A stretch of DNA of 34,545 nt, from assembly GCA_018712945.1 (NCBI GenBank), contig DVFZ01000054.1, forward strand, positions 1 through 34,545, in the 5' to 3' direction. The notes under the pieces were generated by a model, which worked only from the letters and a program-made list of their open reading frames with translations, made no database searches and was not told the origin of the DNA. The stretch comes from Candidatus Pullichristensenella stercorigallinarum. Lineage in GTDB: Bacteria > Bacillota > Clostridia > Christensenellales > Aristaeellaceae. This document shows positions 28,034 through 34,545 of this stretch, piece by piece. Each line of letters begins with the position of its first letter. Position 1 is the stretch's first letter. The position numbers and the translations under genes are program-made.

Positions 28034-28306
28034 GTGAGCGCTACCGTTCGCAAGGCCTTTCGCCCCATGCTCCCCGGCCTGTGCATCGCGCTCGCGGCGT
28101 TCATGGCCTCGGCGTTGGAAGCGTTTGCCTACGGCCCGCATGAAAGCGGTATCGTCTATCTTCTGTTGCCGCCGCTGGGGCTTCAGATGCTGATTCTCTG
28201 CATCGCCTCCATGGTCGCGCGGCAATGGCGTCGCGCCGCCGCCTTTGCCGTGGCGCTCGCATCCTGTGTCATCTGCTTTCAATGGCTCTATGGCCTTACC
28301 TTGTAG
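28034..28306 (+). CDS. Small membrane protein of unknown function (GTG start)
   Basis: A 90-residue hydrophobic protein with about three membrane helices (about 13-30, 38-60 and 66-86) and basic residues at the N-terminus and before the last helix. I do not recognise a family. GTG 28034 has GGAGG 8 bases upstream, a strong start signal. It follows the helicase by 116 bases and its last 19 bases overlap the convergent histidine kinase gene's 3' end. Hydrophobic periodicity and the ribosome site support it. Confidence 0.7.
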   Translation: MSATVRKAFRPMLPGLCIALAAFMASALEAFAYGPHESGIVYLLLPPLGLQMLILCIASMVARQWRRAAAFAVALASCVICFQWLYGLTL

Positions 28307-29847
28307 GATTGTTTTCCGATCTCTGCGGTAAAGCGCACGCCGCCGTCAGTGTTTTCCAGGCGGCAGGGGATGCCGTGCAAGTCCATGATGCAGCGCACGA
28401 GATAAAGCCCGAGGCCGCTTCCGCCCGAGGCGCGGCTGCGGGAGGGTTCGACGCGGGCAAAGGGCCGGAAAATGCAGTTTAAAGTATCCTCCGGGATATG
28501 CGCGCGCGTGTTGTCCACGCAGAGGAGGCGCGCATCCAGGCGTACACGGATTTCCGCACCCGGGGGCGAATAGAGGATGGCGTTCATCAGCACGTTGTCC
28601 AGAGCATTGGAGAAAAGCCCCTCGTTTCCATAAATGAGTACATTTTCGCAAATATCCTCTGTCAGCAGCATTTCCCGCTGTTCAATCAGCTCCGCGTTTT
28701 GCGCAAGCAGCGTTTTGAGCAGCGAGGACAAATCGACGGGCTTTTTTTGCATGTCGTAGTGGCTGGATTCGATGCGGCTGATGGTGAGGATTTCCCGGAT
28801 CAGGCCGTCCATGCGCGCCGTCACCTGCAAAGCGCGGGCGAGATACTTCTCCCGGTCCTGATATACGCCCACTTGCGCCAACATGCCGCTGATCTGTCCC
28901 CGGAGGATGGTCACCGGCGTTTTTAATTCATGCGAAGCGGCGGCGAAGAAAGCGGTGCGCTGGCGTTCCAGCTCGCGTTCGCGGTCGATATCGCTTTGCA
29001 GCGCGGCGTTGGCCTTGCGAAGCTGTTCAAGCGCCCCGGAGAGGTTTTCCGAAAGGTGGTTCAGGCTCTCGCCCAGCGCGCCGATTTCGTCGCTCCGCTT
29101 CTTTTGCCAGCGCGCGCCGAAATCCTGCGCCGCCATCTTTCCGGCAATGCGGCTCAACGCCACGATGGGACGGGTGATGGTGCGCGAATAGAGGCACGCT
29201 CCCAGCAGGGAAAGCGCCAACGCCATGCACGTCAGGTATGGCAGGAGCGTGCGCATCGCTTCCGTGGCCTGGTTCACGGCTTTCATCGCGCCGACGATTT
29301 CCAGATTTGCCGTCTGCCCGTCCGCAAAGGCGACTGCGTAACGGCGCTCATAGCCGCCGTAGGCGTCGGAGACGGCTACCTGCTCGACCGCTGTGGCGGT
29401 GTTGTCCGCGACGGAAGCCGCGTTTTCGCTGCTCGCGTCTGTGCTGCCCGCCGCCATCGCGTCTTCTTCTACGACGGCTTCGCTGGCGACGCCCTCCTCC
29501 GCGGCATATTCGGCTGCCGCGTCCTCGCTGGCGACGGTTTCTTCCCCGGCCGCCTGGGGAATGTTGTCAAACCACACCAGGCCAGCGCTGTCCGTCAGGC
29601 GCAGCCCGGCATTTTTCTCCCGGGCAAAGCGCTCCAGAATCTCCCGGCATTCCGCGGCGGTGGTTTTTTCCAGGCCGGCCACCAGCGCCGCCGCCTGCCC
29701 GTCCAGTTCTTCTTCCAGCAGGGCGGTATAGGAAATCGGCGTGAGATAGGCGATGGCGCCGTAGGTGATGGCACAGGCGAGCATGATAAAGCCAAACGTA
29801 AGCAGGAAGATGCGCAAGGTCAGGCTGCTTTTAAGCCTTGTCAACAC
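28288..29847 (-). CDS. Sensor histidine kinase (HisKA type, VncS-like)
   Basis: A 519-residue membrane kinase. Helix 1 is at about 12-33, an external region spans 34-198, helix 2 is at about 199-220, and a HAMP linker follows. The HisKA box FFAAASHELKTPVTIL has H306. The ATPase domain carries N-box NALDNVLMNAILY, VDNTRAHI (G1, degenerate: DNT rather than DxG) and GGSGLGLYLVRCI. The external region contains an Ala/Glu/Ser-rich low-complexity segment at about 98-158, unusual for a sensor domain. It overlaps the regulator gene by 17 bases, forming a standard regulator-kinase pair. The stimulus is unknown. Confidence 0.92.
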   Translation of the reverse strand: MLTRLKSSLTLRIFLLTFGFIMLACAITYGAIAYLTPISYTALLEEELDGQAAALVAGLEKTTAAECREILERFAREKNAGLRLTDSAGLVWFDNIPQAAGEETVASEDAAAEYAAEEGVASEAVVEEDAMAAGSTDASSENAASVADNTATAVEQVAVSDAYGGYERRYAVAFADGQTANLEIVGAMKAVNQATEAMRTLLPYLTCMALALSLLGACLYSRTITRPIVALSRIAGKMAAQDFGARWQKKRSDEIGALGESLNHLSENLSGALEQLRKANAALQSDIDRERELERQRTAFFAAASHELKTPVTILRGQISGMLAQVGVYQDREKYLARALQVTARMDGLIREILTISRIESSHYDMQKKPVDLSSLLKTLLAQNAELIEQREMLLTEDICENVLIYGNEGLFSNALDNVLMNAILYSPPGAEIRVRLDARLLCVDNTRAHIPEDTLNCIFRPFARVEPSRSRASGGSGLGLYLVRCIMDLHGIPCRLENTDGGVRFTAEIGKQSYKVRP

Positions 29848-30493
29848 GGTAGCCCACCCCTCTGACGGTTTGAATGTAATCCGCGCCCAGCTTGCGGCGC
29901 AGGTTCTTGATGTGGCTATAAATCACCCGCTCGTCGCCGAAGTAATCGTAATTCCAGATGCGGTTGAGAAGCATTTGATAGGTCATTACCCGGCCCTGAT
30001 GCTGGATCAGCTCCCGCAGACACTCGAATTCCCGGTTGGTCAATTCCAGGTTTGTGTTCCCGCGCATGGCGGTGTAGCCGTCCAAATCCAGCGTCAAATC
30101 CCGGTAATAGAGCAGATTGGAGGCTTCCTGCCCATTGCAGCGCCGCAGAACCGCCTTGATTTTGCGAAGCAGCACCGGCATGGAAAATGGCTTGGTCACA
30201 TAGTCGTCGATGCGCAGGTCGTAGCCGCGAAGCTGGTCGTTTTCGTCGTCCAGCGCCGTAAGCATGATTACCGGCACGCCGGAGCGCTTGCGTATCCATT
30301 CGCACACGCCGAAACCATCCAATTTCGGCAGCATCAAATCGAGCAAAACCAGATCGAATTGCGCGCCGGCAAATACGTCCAACGCCTGCAAACCGTCCGC
30401 GGCGGCCGCTGTTTCATAGCCGGCTTCCCCCAGCCAGGCGCAGAGCATTTCGGAAATATCAAAATCGTCCTCGACAATGAGTATACGCTGCAT
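29831..30493 (-). CDS. Response regulator, OmpR family (VncR-like)
   Basis: A 220-residue regulator. The receiver domain has E8-D9-D10, phosphoacceptor D52 (LVLLDLMLPKLDG), T79 and K101 (DDYVTKPF). The winged helix DNA-binding domain covers the C-terminal 95 residues (LTNREFECLRELIQHQGRV, DERVIYSHIKNLRRKLGADYIQTVRGVGYRV). ATG 30493 is chosen because AAGGGGATG lies upstream and the receiver fold begins there; the longer open frame is unlikely to be translated. It is the partner of the downstream kinase. Its promoter shares an element with that of the upstream secreted-protein gene. Confidence 0.95.
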   Translation of the reverse strand: MQRILIVEDDFDISEMLCAWLGEAGYETAAAADGLQALDVFAGAQFDLVLLDLMLPKLDGFGVCEWIRKRSGVPVIMLTALDDENDQLRGYDLRIDDYVTKPFSMPVLLRKIKAVLRRCNGQEASNLLYYRDLTLDLDGYTAMRGNTNLELTNREFECLRELIQHQGRVMTYQMLLNRIWNYDYFGDERVIYSHIKNLRRKLGADYIQTVRGVGYRVDKA

Positions 30494-30514
30494 ACGTTCA
30501 TCCCCTTCCGCGAC

Positions 30515-30546
30515 AGTATAACACATTGATTTGGATTTTGTCTGAA
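30515..30546 (-). promoter_or_regulatory. Promoter of the OmpR-type regulator-kinase operon
   Basis: On the minus strand an extended -10, TGTTATACT (30523-30515), is preceded at 18 bases by CAGACA (30544-30539). A TTCAG motif (30546-30542) lies exactly 21 bases before TATACT, as in the secreted-protein promoter. It may be a regulator half-site. Confidence 0.65.
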
Positions 30547-30553
30547 GATATGC

Positions 30554-30583
30554 AAAAAGGCCCACCGGAAAATCCCGGCAGGC
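30554..30583 (-). terminator. Terminator after the secreted repeat-protein gene
   Basis: On the minus strand GCCTGCCGG (30583-30575) pairs with CCGGTGGGC (30568-30560) through 9 bp with two G-T pairs and a 6-base loop, followed by CTTTTT. It separates the secreted-protein gene from the regulator promoter immediately downstream. Confidence 0.8.
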
Positions 30584-30596
30584 TGCGCCTTCAAAG

Positions 30597-31529
30597 TCAA
30601 TCCGCGCTTGTCACCCGCAGGCCGAGCAGCTTTCCCGCGCCCGTCTCGTCAGGTTGCGCGTAGTCGCGGATGGTTTCCACGTCGATTTCCCCCGCGTCGT
30701 TGTAAAAATTGGTCATCGTCCCTGCAAATTTGCCGCTGGAAAAAGATTCGCCGTTGCTCGTTTTTACATCCAGAAAACTGCGCACGGTCCTGCCCTGATA
30801 GGTCAGCGCCTCGCGACTTACATCGTAGGTAAGACCGAATGGAGCATAGGGAGCGCAGAAGGCCGCCATTTCCTCCGCCGTCCACGGCTCGCCTTCGCTG
30901 GCGGCGCTTTCGGATACGGCAGAATCCGCGTCGCTGGATACGCGCAGGCCGGTGAGCGCTCCGCTTTCGTCGCGCACGGCCTTTACGTCGATCAGGCCCT
31001 CTTCGTCCGTATGCTCAAGGATCAGGGCGTACCGGCCGTTTTCCTCCATCAAATCGGAAAACGAACGCACACGCGCGCCCTGGTAGTACAGCGCGCCCTG
31101 CGCTTCGTCATAGCGCAATCCGTAGGGCGAGTAGGCGGCGAAATCCGCCGCGGTGGCTGGGTTGCCATCTTCAATGGCAACGGCTTCCTGCATGACTGTT
31201 TCGACCGCATTTTCTGTGCTTTCGGCGCTTGCGCTCGCGTCCGCCGCCTGGCTTTCGACGGCAGAGGAGAGGCTGGCTTCTGTGTCTTTGGCCACGTCCG
31301 CGCTGTAATCCTGCGTGAGCGGCAGTACCCGCTCCGCCTCGCCGGGCACCTTGACCGTGACTTGGCCGTCTTCGATGATGAAGGTGATGCCATCGATTTC
31401 GTAAGCGCCGTTTTCGCCGCAAATTGTGTAGGTTTTGCCGCCGACGTCCACGGCGGTGGTCTGCGCCAGCGCTGGCAGCGACAGAAGCATCGTCAGTGTG
31501 AGGAGAATTGCAATCAGTGTCTTTTTCAT
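30597..31529 (-). CDS. Secreted protein with two homologous repeats
   Basis: A 310-residue exported protein. The signal peptide MKKTLIAILLTLTMLLSLPALA is followed by a possible cleavage after residue 22 and no lipobox. Residues about 126-196 and 219-306 are homologous repeats: YSPYGLRYDEAQGALYYQG with VRSFSDL and IDVKAVRDESGALTGL in the first, and YAPFGLTYDVSREALTYQG with VRSFLDV, IDVETIRDY and GKLLGL in the second. I recall similar modules in clostridial exported and M56-peptidase-like proteins, but no function. An Ala/Glu/Ser-rich linker (about 78-120) joins the N-terminal part to the repeats. ATG 31529 has AAAGGATGG upstream; the frame extends further but lacks support. It lies beside the two-component system and may be its target. 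Confidence 0.85.
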   Translation of the reverse strand: MKKTLIAILLTLTMLLSLPALAQTTAVDVGGKTYTICGENGAYEIDGITFIIEDGQVTVKVPGEAERVLPLTQDYSADVAKDTEASLSSAVESQAADASASAESTENAVETVMQEAVAIEDGNPATAADFAAYSPYGLRYDEAQGALYYQGARVRSFSDLMEENGRYALILEHTDEEGLIDVKAVRDESGALTGLRVSSDADSAVSESAASEGEPWTAEEMAAFCAPYAPFGLTYDVSREALTYQGRTVRSFLDVKTSNGESFSSGKFAGTMTNFYNDAGEIDVETIRDYAQPDETGAGKLLGLRVTSAD

Positions 31530-31563
31530 GGTGAATCCATCCTTTCTTATTGGGGATGGATTC

Positions 31564-31617
31564 AGTATAGCGCCCGATTCTGGTTTGCCCCTGAACGGCG
31601 TTTGGAGATTTTCTGAA
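31564..31617 (-). promoter_or_regulatory. Promoter region of the secreted-protein gene with TTCAG repeats
   Basis: On the minus strand TATACT (31569-31564) is the likely -10. No good -35 box is present; instead TTCAG (31595-31591) overlaps the -35 position, and a second TTCAG (31617-31613) lies 22 bases further up. Direct repeats two helical turns apart, over a poor -35, suggest an activator-dependent promoter. Confidence 0.55.
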
Positions 31618-31634
31618 GACGCGCGCAAGCGCCG

Positions 31635-32267
31635 TCACAGGCGGCGGGCGCAGGCGGACTGCAAAGGGCAGGCGTCGCAGCAGGGCGTTTTCCGGCAAAC
31701 GGCGATGCAATGTTCGAGAATCAGCCAGTGATATTGCCCGTAAACCCGCGCGTCCTCCGGCAACCCGGATTCAAAGAAATTTCGGATGGCCGCGTCGTTT
31801 AGAAAGGCGTAGCCGAGGCGCTTGAGCAACCGGCGCGTGTAAGCGTCGATGACGAATGCGGGGCGGTAAAAGGCGTATACCAAAATCACGTCCGCCGTCT
31901 CCGCGCCTACGCCGCGAATGGCGAGCAATTCCCCGCGCAGCGTCCCGGTGGGCACGCGCGCGGCGGCCTGATGGTCAAAGTTGTATTGCCTAAACCACGC
32001 CGTCAATGCCTGGATGGTACGGGCCTTGGCCCGGTAAAAACCGCAGGGGCGAATCAGGCGCTCCAATTCCTCCGTGGACAGGCCCGCCACGAATTCCGGC
32101 GTCAGCCGGCCGCCCAGCGCCGCGCAGGTTTTCAACACATTGCCCCAGGCCGTGTTCTGCACCAATACTGCCTGAAACATCACGGTATACGCCTCGTCCG
32201 ACCACCAGCGGGGTTGGCCGTAGGCCGCGCGCAGGGCATGGTAAAGTTCTTTTGCGCTTATCGACAT
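31635..32267 (-). CDS. HhH-GPD DNA glycosylase, endonuclease III-like (COG2231 type)
   Basis: Enzymes of this superfamily excise damaged bases from DNA. The 210-residue protein has the helix-hairpin-helix LLAIRGVGAETADV (about 114-127), catalytic aspartate D141 (FVIDAYTRRLL) and a [4Fe-4S] cluster motif C191-x5-C197-x2-C200-x5-C206. The x5 first gap, rather than the x6 of E. coli Nth, and the ETADVILVYAF-VIDAYTRR pattern fit the COG2231 group related to 3-methyladenine glycosylase MagIII. ATG 32267 overlaps the radical SAM gene's end by 10 bases with AAGGA upstream. It is the last gene of the MarR-DUF1848-radical SAM operon. Confidence 0.9.
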   Translation of the reverse strand: MSISAKELYHALRAAYGQPRWWSDEAYTVMFQAVLVQNTAWGNVLKTCAALGGRLTPEFVAGLSTEELERLIRPCGFYRAKARTIQALTAWFRQYNFDHQAAARVPTGTLRGELLAIRGVGAETADVILVYAFYRPAFVIDAYTRRLLKRLGYAFLNDAAIRNFFESGLPEDARVYGQYHWLILEHCIAVCRKTPCCDACPLQSACARRL

Positions 32268-33181
32268 TTTTCCTTGCGCGGGCAGCTGTTGCGCGCCGCG
32301 TCCTTTCCCGCCGGTTTGCGAATCTGTTCGTGGTAAAAGTAGTTCACCATCACCGGCGGAGCCGCAAAGGGCCTGCTTATGCTGTCGTCGTTGACGGCGT
32401 AGTCGAGGCCATTTTGGGCGGCGAAGTTCCTCAGCCGTTCGTCCAGCGCCTGCCAGTAACTGCGGTCGCCTGCCTGATAGATTTCCCGGTACAGGGGCAG
32501 AAGACGCGGGTATTTTTCCTGGATGTATGCCAGGATGGCCGTCTTGTAGCCGCCGCGCAGGTTGAGGTTTTCCAGCCAGACCAGGTTGCAATATCCCCTG
32601 ACCTTCCGAATGATTGCCTCTGCATCGGTGATGCCGGGGAAGATGGGCGATATAAAGCAAGTAGTGCGCACGCCGGCGCAGTGGAAGGCTTCCATAGCGG
32701 CCAAGCGCCGTTCGATGGGCGCGGCATTGTCCATGTCGCGGCGGAAATCCTCGTCCAATGTGTTGACCGACCAGGAAACCCGGGCGTCCGGAAAGGATTT
32801 GATCAGGTCCAAATCGCGCAAAACCAGATCGCTCTTGGTGGCGATGCTGATTTTCGCACCACTGCCCTGAAGCTGCTCAAGCAGGGCTTTGGTGCGCCCG
32901 AAGATTTCCTCCTGCGGCAGATAGGGGTCGGTAACGGAGCCGATGAACAGCTCCTTCCCTGCGTATTTTTGCGGATTTTGGATTTCCGGCCAGTTTTTTA
33001 CATCCAGAAACGTTCCCCATGGCTCCGTATGGCCCGTAAAGCGCTTCATGAAGGACGCATAGCAGTATTTGCAGCCGTGCGTGCAGCCCACATAGGGGTT
33101 GACGGAATACTCGCATACAGGCAGGTTGGATTTGGACAATATGCTGTGCGTCTGAATATGCCGGATGAGCGCTTCAGCCAT
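32258..33181 (-). CDS. SPL-like radical SAM protein (partner B of a radical SAM pair)
   Basis: A 307-residue radical SAM protein. The cluster motif is C33-x3-C37-x2-C40 (GCTHGCKYCYA), preceded by NPYVG, the spore-photoproduct-lyase-like arrangement. Further features are FIGSVTDPYLPQE and WSVNTLDEDF. A C-terminal cysteine pair (NSCPRKEKCR) could hold another metal site. The target is unknown. It matches what is annotated as radical SAM mobile pair protein B, usually encoded with a DUF1848-type partner as here. Its start overlaps the upstream DUF1848 gene by 8 bases and its end overlaps the glycosylase gene by 10. Confidence 0.9.
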   Translation of the reverse strand: MAEALIRHIQTHSILSKSNLPVCEYSVNPYVGCTHGCKYCYASFMKRFTGHTEPWGTFLDVKNWPEIQNPQKYAGKELFIGSVTDPYLPQEEIFGRTKALLEQLQGSGAKISIATKSDLVLRDLDLIKSFPDARVSWSVNTLDEDFRRDMDNAAPIERRLAAMEAFHCAGVRTTCFISPIFPGITDAEAIIRKVRGYCNLVWLENLNLRGGYKTAILAYIQEKYPRLLPLYREIYQAGDRSYWQALDERLRNFAAQNGLDYAVNDDSISRPFAAPPVMVNYFYHEQIRKPAGKDAARNSCPRKEKCR

Positions 33182-34100
33182 GGCGTACCCCTCTTAAAAA
33201 CGATTTCTGCACGCCCTGCACAACGGTATCCTCCGGCCGCAGATGTCCCAATAGCAGGGGAGAAGTGGGGTCATGGTACTGATAATTCTCAAACGCCTTG
33301 CGGGGATTCTTGTTCGCATAACAGTATTTGCAGCCGTTCATGCAGGTATCGTAGGCCCCGATATCCCGGCTTTCGATGCAGTGGCAGCCCTGCCGCATTC
33401 CCCGGTGTTTCAAATCCCGGAAGGAAAGGCTGTTGGCTTTGCCAAGTATATCCAGCGTCATGCAGCCGGAGGCATGGATGCCGTAGCGGGTGAAATCCCC
33501 GTTTGTGCCGCAGGTTTGGATGTGCAGGCCGTATTTGCCCGCGATCGCGCCCAATCCCCGCGCCAGCGCGTCCATATCCCAATCGGACATGGGAATGATT
33601 TCCGGCATATTGGCCTCCAGCTTTCTATACATTTCCACAAAGCTGAAGATGCAGCGGTCTACGTAGGGAGAGAGCGCGGAGGCCATGCGCTCGAAGGTTT
33701 CCAAGTGGCGCTCAATCGTGTATTTGCGCGTCAGCAAAACCGGGTCGTAGCGCCAGGCAAGGCGCTGCTTTCCCACCAGTTTGGAAAGCTCCTTGAGCGT
33801 TTCCATGCTTTCGGCAATGGAGGGGACGCCCGGTTCCACGTCCTTGCCATAGGCAGTGATGGTGTAGTGGAAGTAGGTGGGAAAGCGCCCGGTGATTTCG
33901 TGCAGCTGCGGCAGGATGGGGCGGTAGTTTTTCGAGCAGAACACCACGCAGTCCACCTTATCCGGCGTCAACTCGTAGCGCATTACCTTGTTGGGAAACA
34001 GGGGATTGCGCGAAAGCACATACCCCTCTGCAAAGCGCCGCAAAAGCCAGTCGGTATAGTATTGCACGGTATCCGTGCGCCCGCCGGTGTTGATAATCAT
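33174..34100 (-). CDS. DUF1848-type protein with C-terminal CxxxCxxC (partner A)
   Basis: A 308-residue protein. The N-terminus INTGGRTDTVQYYTDWLLRR and VDCVVFCSKNYRPIL are the DUF1848 landmarks. Near the C-terminus GAYDTCMNGCKYCYAN supplies C253-x3-C257-x2-C260, the radical SAM cluster pattern at an unusual, C-terminal location. It fits radical SAM mobile pair protein A. No reaction is known. AGGAGG lies 6 bases before ATG 34100, which overlaps the MarR stop in an ATGA. Coupling to the radical SAM and glycosylase genes suggests one biochemical task. Confidence 0.87.
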   Translation of the reverse strand: MIINTGGRTDTVQYYTDWLLRRFAEGYVLSRNPLFPNKVMRYELTPDKVDCVVFCSKNYRPILPQLHEITGRFPTYFHYTITAYGKDVEPGVPSIAESMETLKELSKLVGKQRLAWRYDPVLLTRKYTIERHLETFERMASALSPYVDRCIFSFVEMYRKLEANMPEIIPMSDWDMDALARGLGAIAGKYGLHIQTCGTNGDFTRYGIHASGCMTLDILGKANSLSFRDLKHRGMRQGCHCIESRDIGAYDTCMNGCKYCYANKNPRKAFENYQYHDPTSPLLLGHLRPEDTVVQGVQKSFLRGVRHG

Positions 34101-34543
34101 GATTGCACCTCCTGCGCTTCCTGAAATCTTCTACGCATGCCCTGCGAAAAGCGCGTGGTCAGCCGCACCAGTTCGGCGATATCCTCCCCGGGCAGCTCCG
34201 CCATGGCCGCGATTTCCGCGTCGGCGGCGGGAGGGATGATTTTTTCCACATATTCGCGTCCCGCATCCGTAAGGCGGATAATTTTGCTGCGGCGATCTGT
34301 CGCAGATTCGCTCAAAGTGACATAGCCTTTTTTTAGAAACTTTTTGATGATGGCGCTGACGGTCTGCTTTGTTGCGGACAGGCGTTCGCAGATCTCCGCC
34401 TGCATACAGCCCTCCGGCGCAAACCAGATCAAATCCAGCACGAAAAGCTCCTTTGCGGTCAGGCCGTGGCTGCGCGCGTACATCTCATAGGCGGCGAACT
34501 GCAAATCCCGCAGCCTGCAATATTGATTGACATATGCGCGCAC
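34097..34543 (-). CDS. MarR-family transcriptional regulator (5' end near window edge)
   Basis: A winged-helix regulator of at least 148 residues. The DNA-binding part is LTAKELFVLDLIWFAPEGCMQAEICERLSATKQTVSAIIKKF (in sections, about 29-70), followed by the wing ESATDRRSKIIRLTDAGREY and a dimerisation helix. MarR proteins usually repress their own operon and respond to small aromatic or oxidising molecules. The open frame begins at GTG 34543, two bases from the window end, so the true start may lie outside. It heads an operon of four overlapping genes. Confidence 0.9.
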   Translation of the reverse strand: MRAYVNQYCRLRDLQFAAYEMYARSHGLTAKELFVLDLIWFAPEGCMQAEICERLSATKQTVSAIIKKFLKKGYVTLSESATDRRSKIIRLTDAGREYVEKIIPPAADAEIAAMAELPGEDIAELVRLTTRFSQGMRRRFQEAQEVQS

Positions 34544-34545
34544 TT

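Noticed and set aside
31530..31628. Start of the secreted protein at 31628
   Set aside because: The extension covers the promoter region and would bury the signal peptide; ATG 31529 has a ribosome site and a typical signal sequence.

Overview
The window is about 34.5 kb of GC-rich, gene-dense bacterial DNA. Gene content and order point to a Firmicute of the class Clostridia, probably a high-GC uncultured or gut lineage. The clues are purine-rich Shine-Dalgarno sites before nearly every gene, a YesM/YesN-type two-component system, an ACT-UPF0210 pair, a NifS-ThiI pair without a rhodanese domain, DUF2812 and DUF6106-like membrane proteins, and a DUF1848/radical-SAM pair. This placement is inference; no rRNA is present to confirm it. 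I saw no tRNA, rRNA, CRISPR array, insertion sequence or phage gene.

Layout. (1) 1-4.6 kb, plus strand: the 3' end of rpsB, then tsf, a terminator, pyrH, a Crp/Fnr-type regulator, an unknown protein, a Nudix hydrolase and a GNAT acetyltransferase. The usual frr does not follow pyrH. (2) 4.8-6.4 kb, minus strand: GrpB-family protein and DUF2812 membrane protein. (3) 6.5-7.6 kb, plus strand: azlC-azlD branched-chain amino-acid exporter; its promoter is divergent from that of grpB. (4) 7.7-12.4 kb, plus strand: a complete sugar ABC importer of the rhamnose/AI-2 class (fused ATPase, two permeases, binding protein). (5) 12.5-14.5 kb, minus strand: an intact FAD-dependent oxidoreductase followed by a frameshifted gtrA-like pseudogene. 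(6) 14.6-19.0 kb, minus strand: a sensory operon of histidine kinase, AraC-type response regulator and a lipoprotein homologous to the binding protein in (4). (7) 19.0-21.1 kb, minus strand: ACT-domain protein, UPF0210 protein and a small zinc-ribbon protein. (8) 21.3-22.7 kb, minus strand: a zinc-ribbon membrane protein. (9) 22.8-28.3 kb, plus strand: a tightly coupled operon of a membrane protein, cysteine desulfurase, thiI and an MrfA-like helicase, then a small membrane protein. (10) 28.3-31.5 kb, minus strand: a secreted repeat protein and an OmpR-type two-component system. (11) 31.6-34.5 kb, minus strand: MarR regulator, DUF1848 protein, SPL-like radical SAM protein and a HhH-GPD DNA glycosylase in one overlapping operon.

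How the parts work together. Regions 4 and 6 look like one sugar-response module: the lipoprotein-kinase-regulator trio probably senses a sugar outside the cell and controls the importer, as XylFII-LytS-YesN does for xylose in clostridia. The kinase gene has a strong Shine-Dalgarno site but only an ATC codon at the right distance, so a rare AUC start is the simplest reading. Region 10 shows an identical TTCAG-N21-TATACT arrangement before both the regulator gene and the secreted-protein gene, suggesting autoregulation and co-regulation. Region 9 supplies sulfur for tRNA 4-thiouridine and links it to a DNA-repair-type helicase. Region 11 combines two CxxxCxxC proteins with a base-excision glycosylase under a MarR regulator and is the least understood unit in the window.
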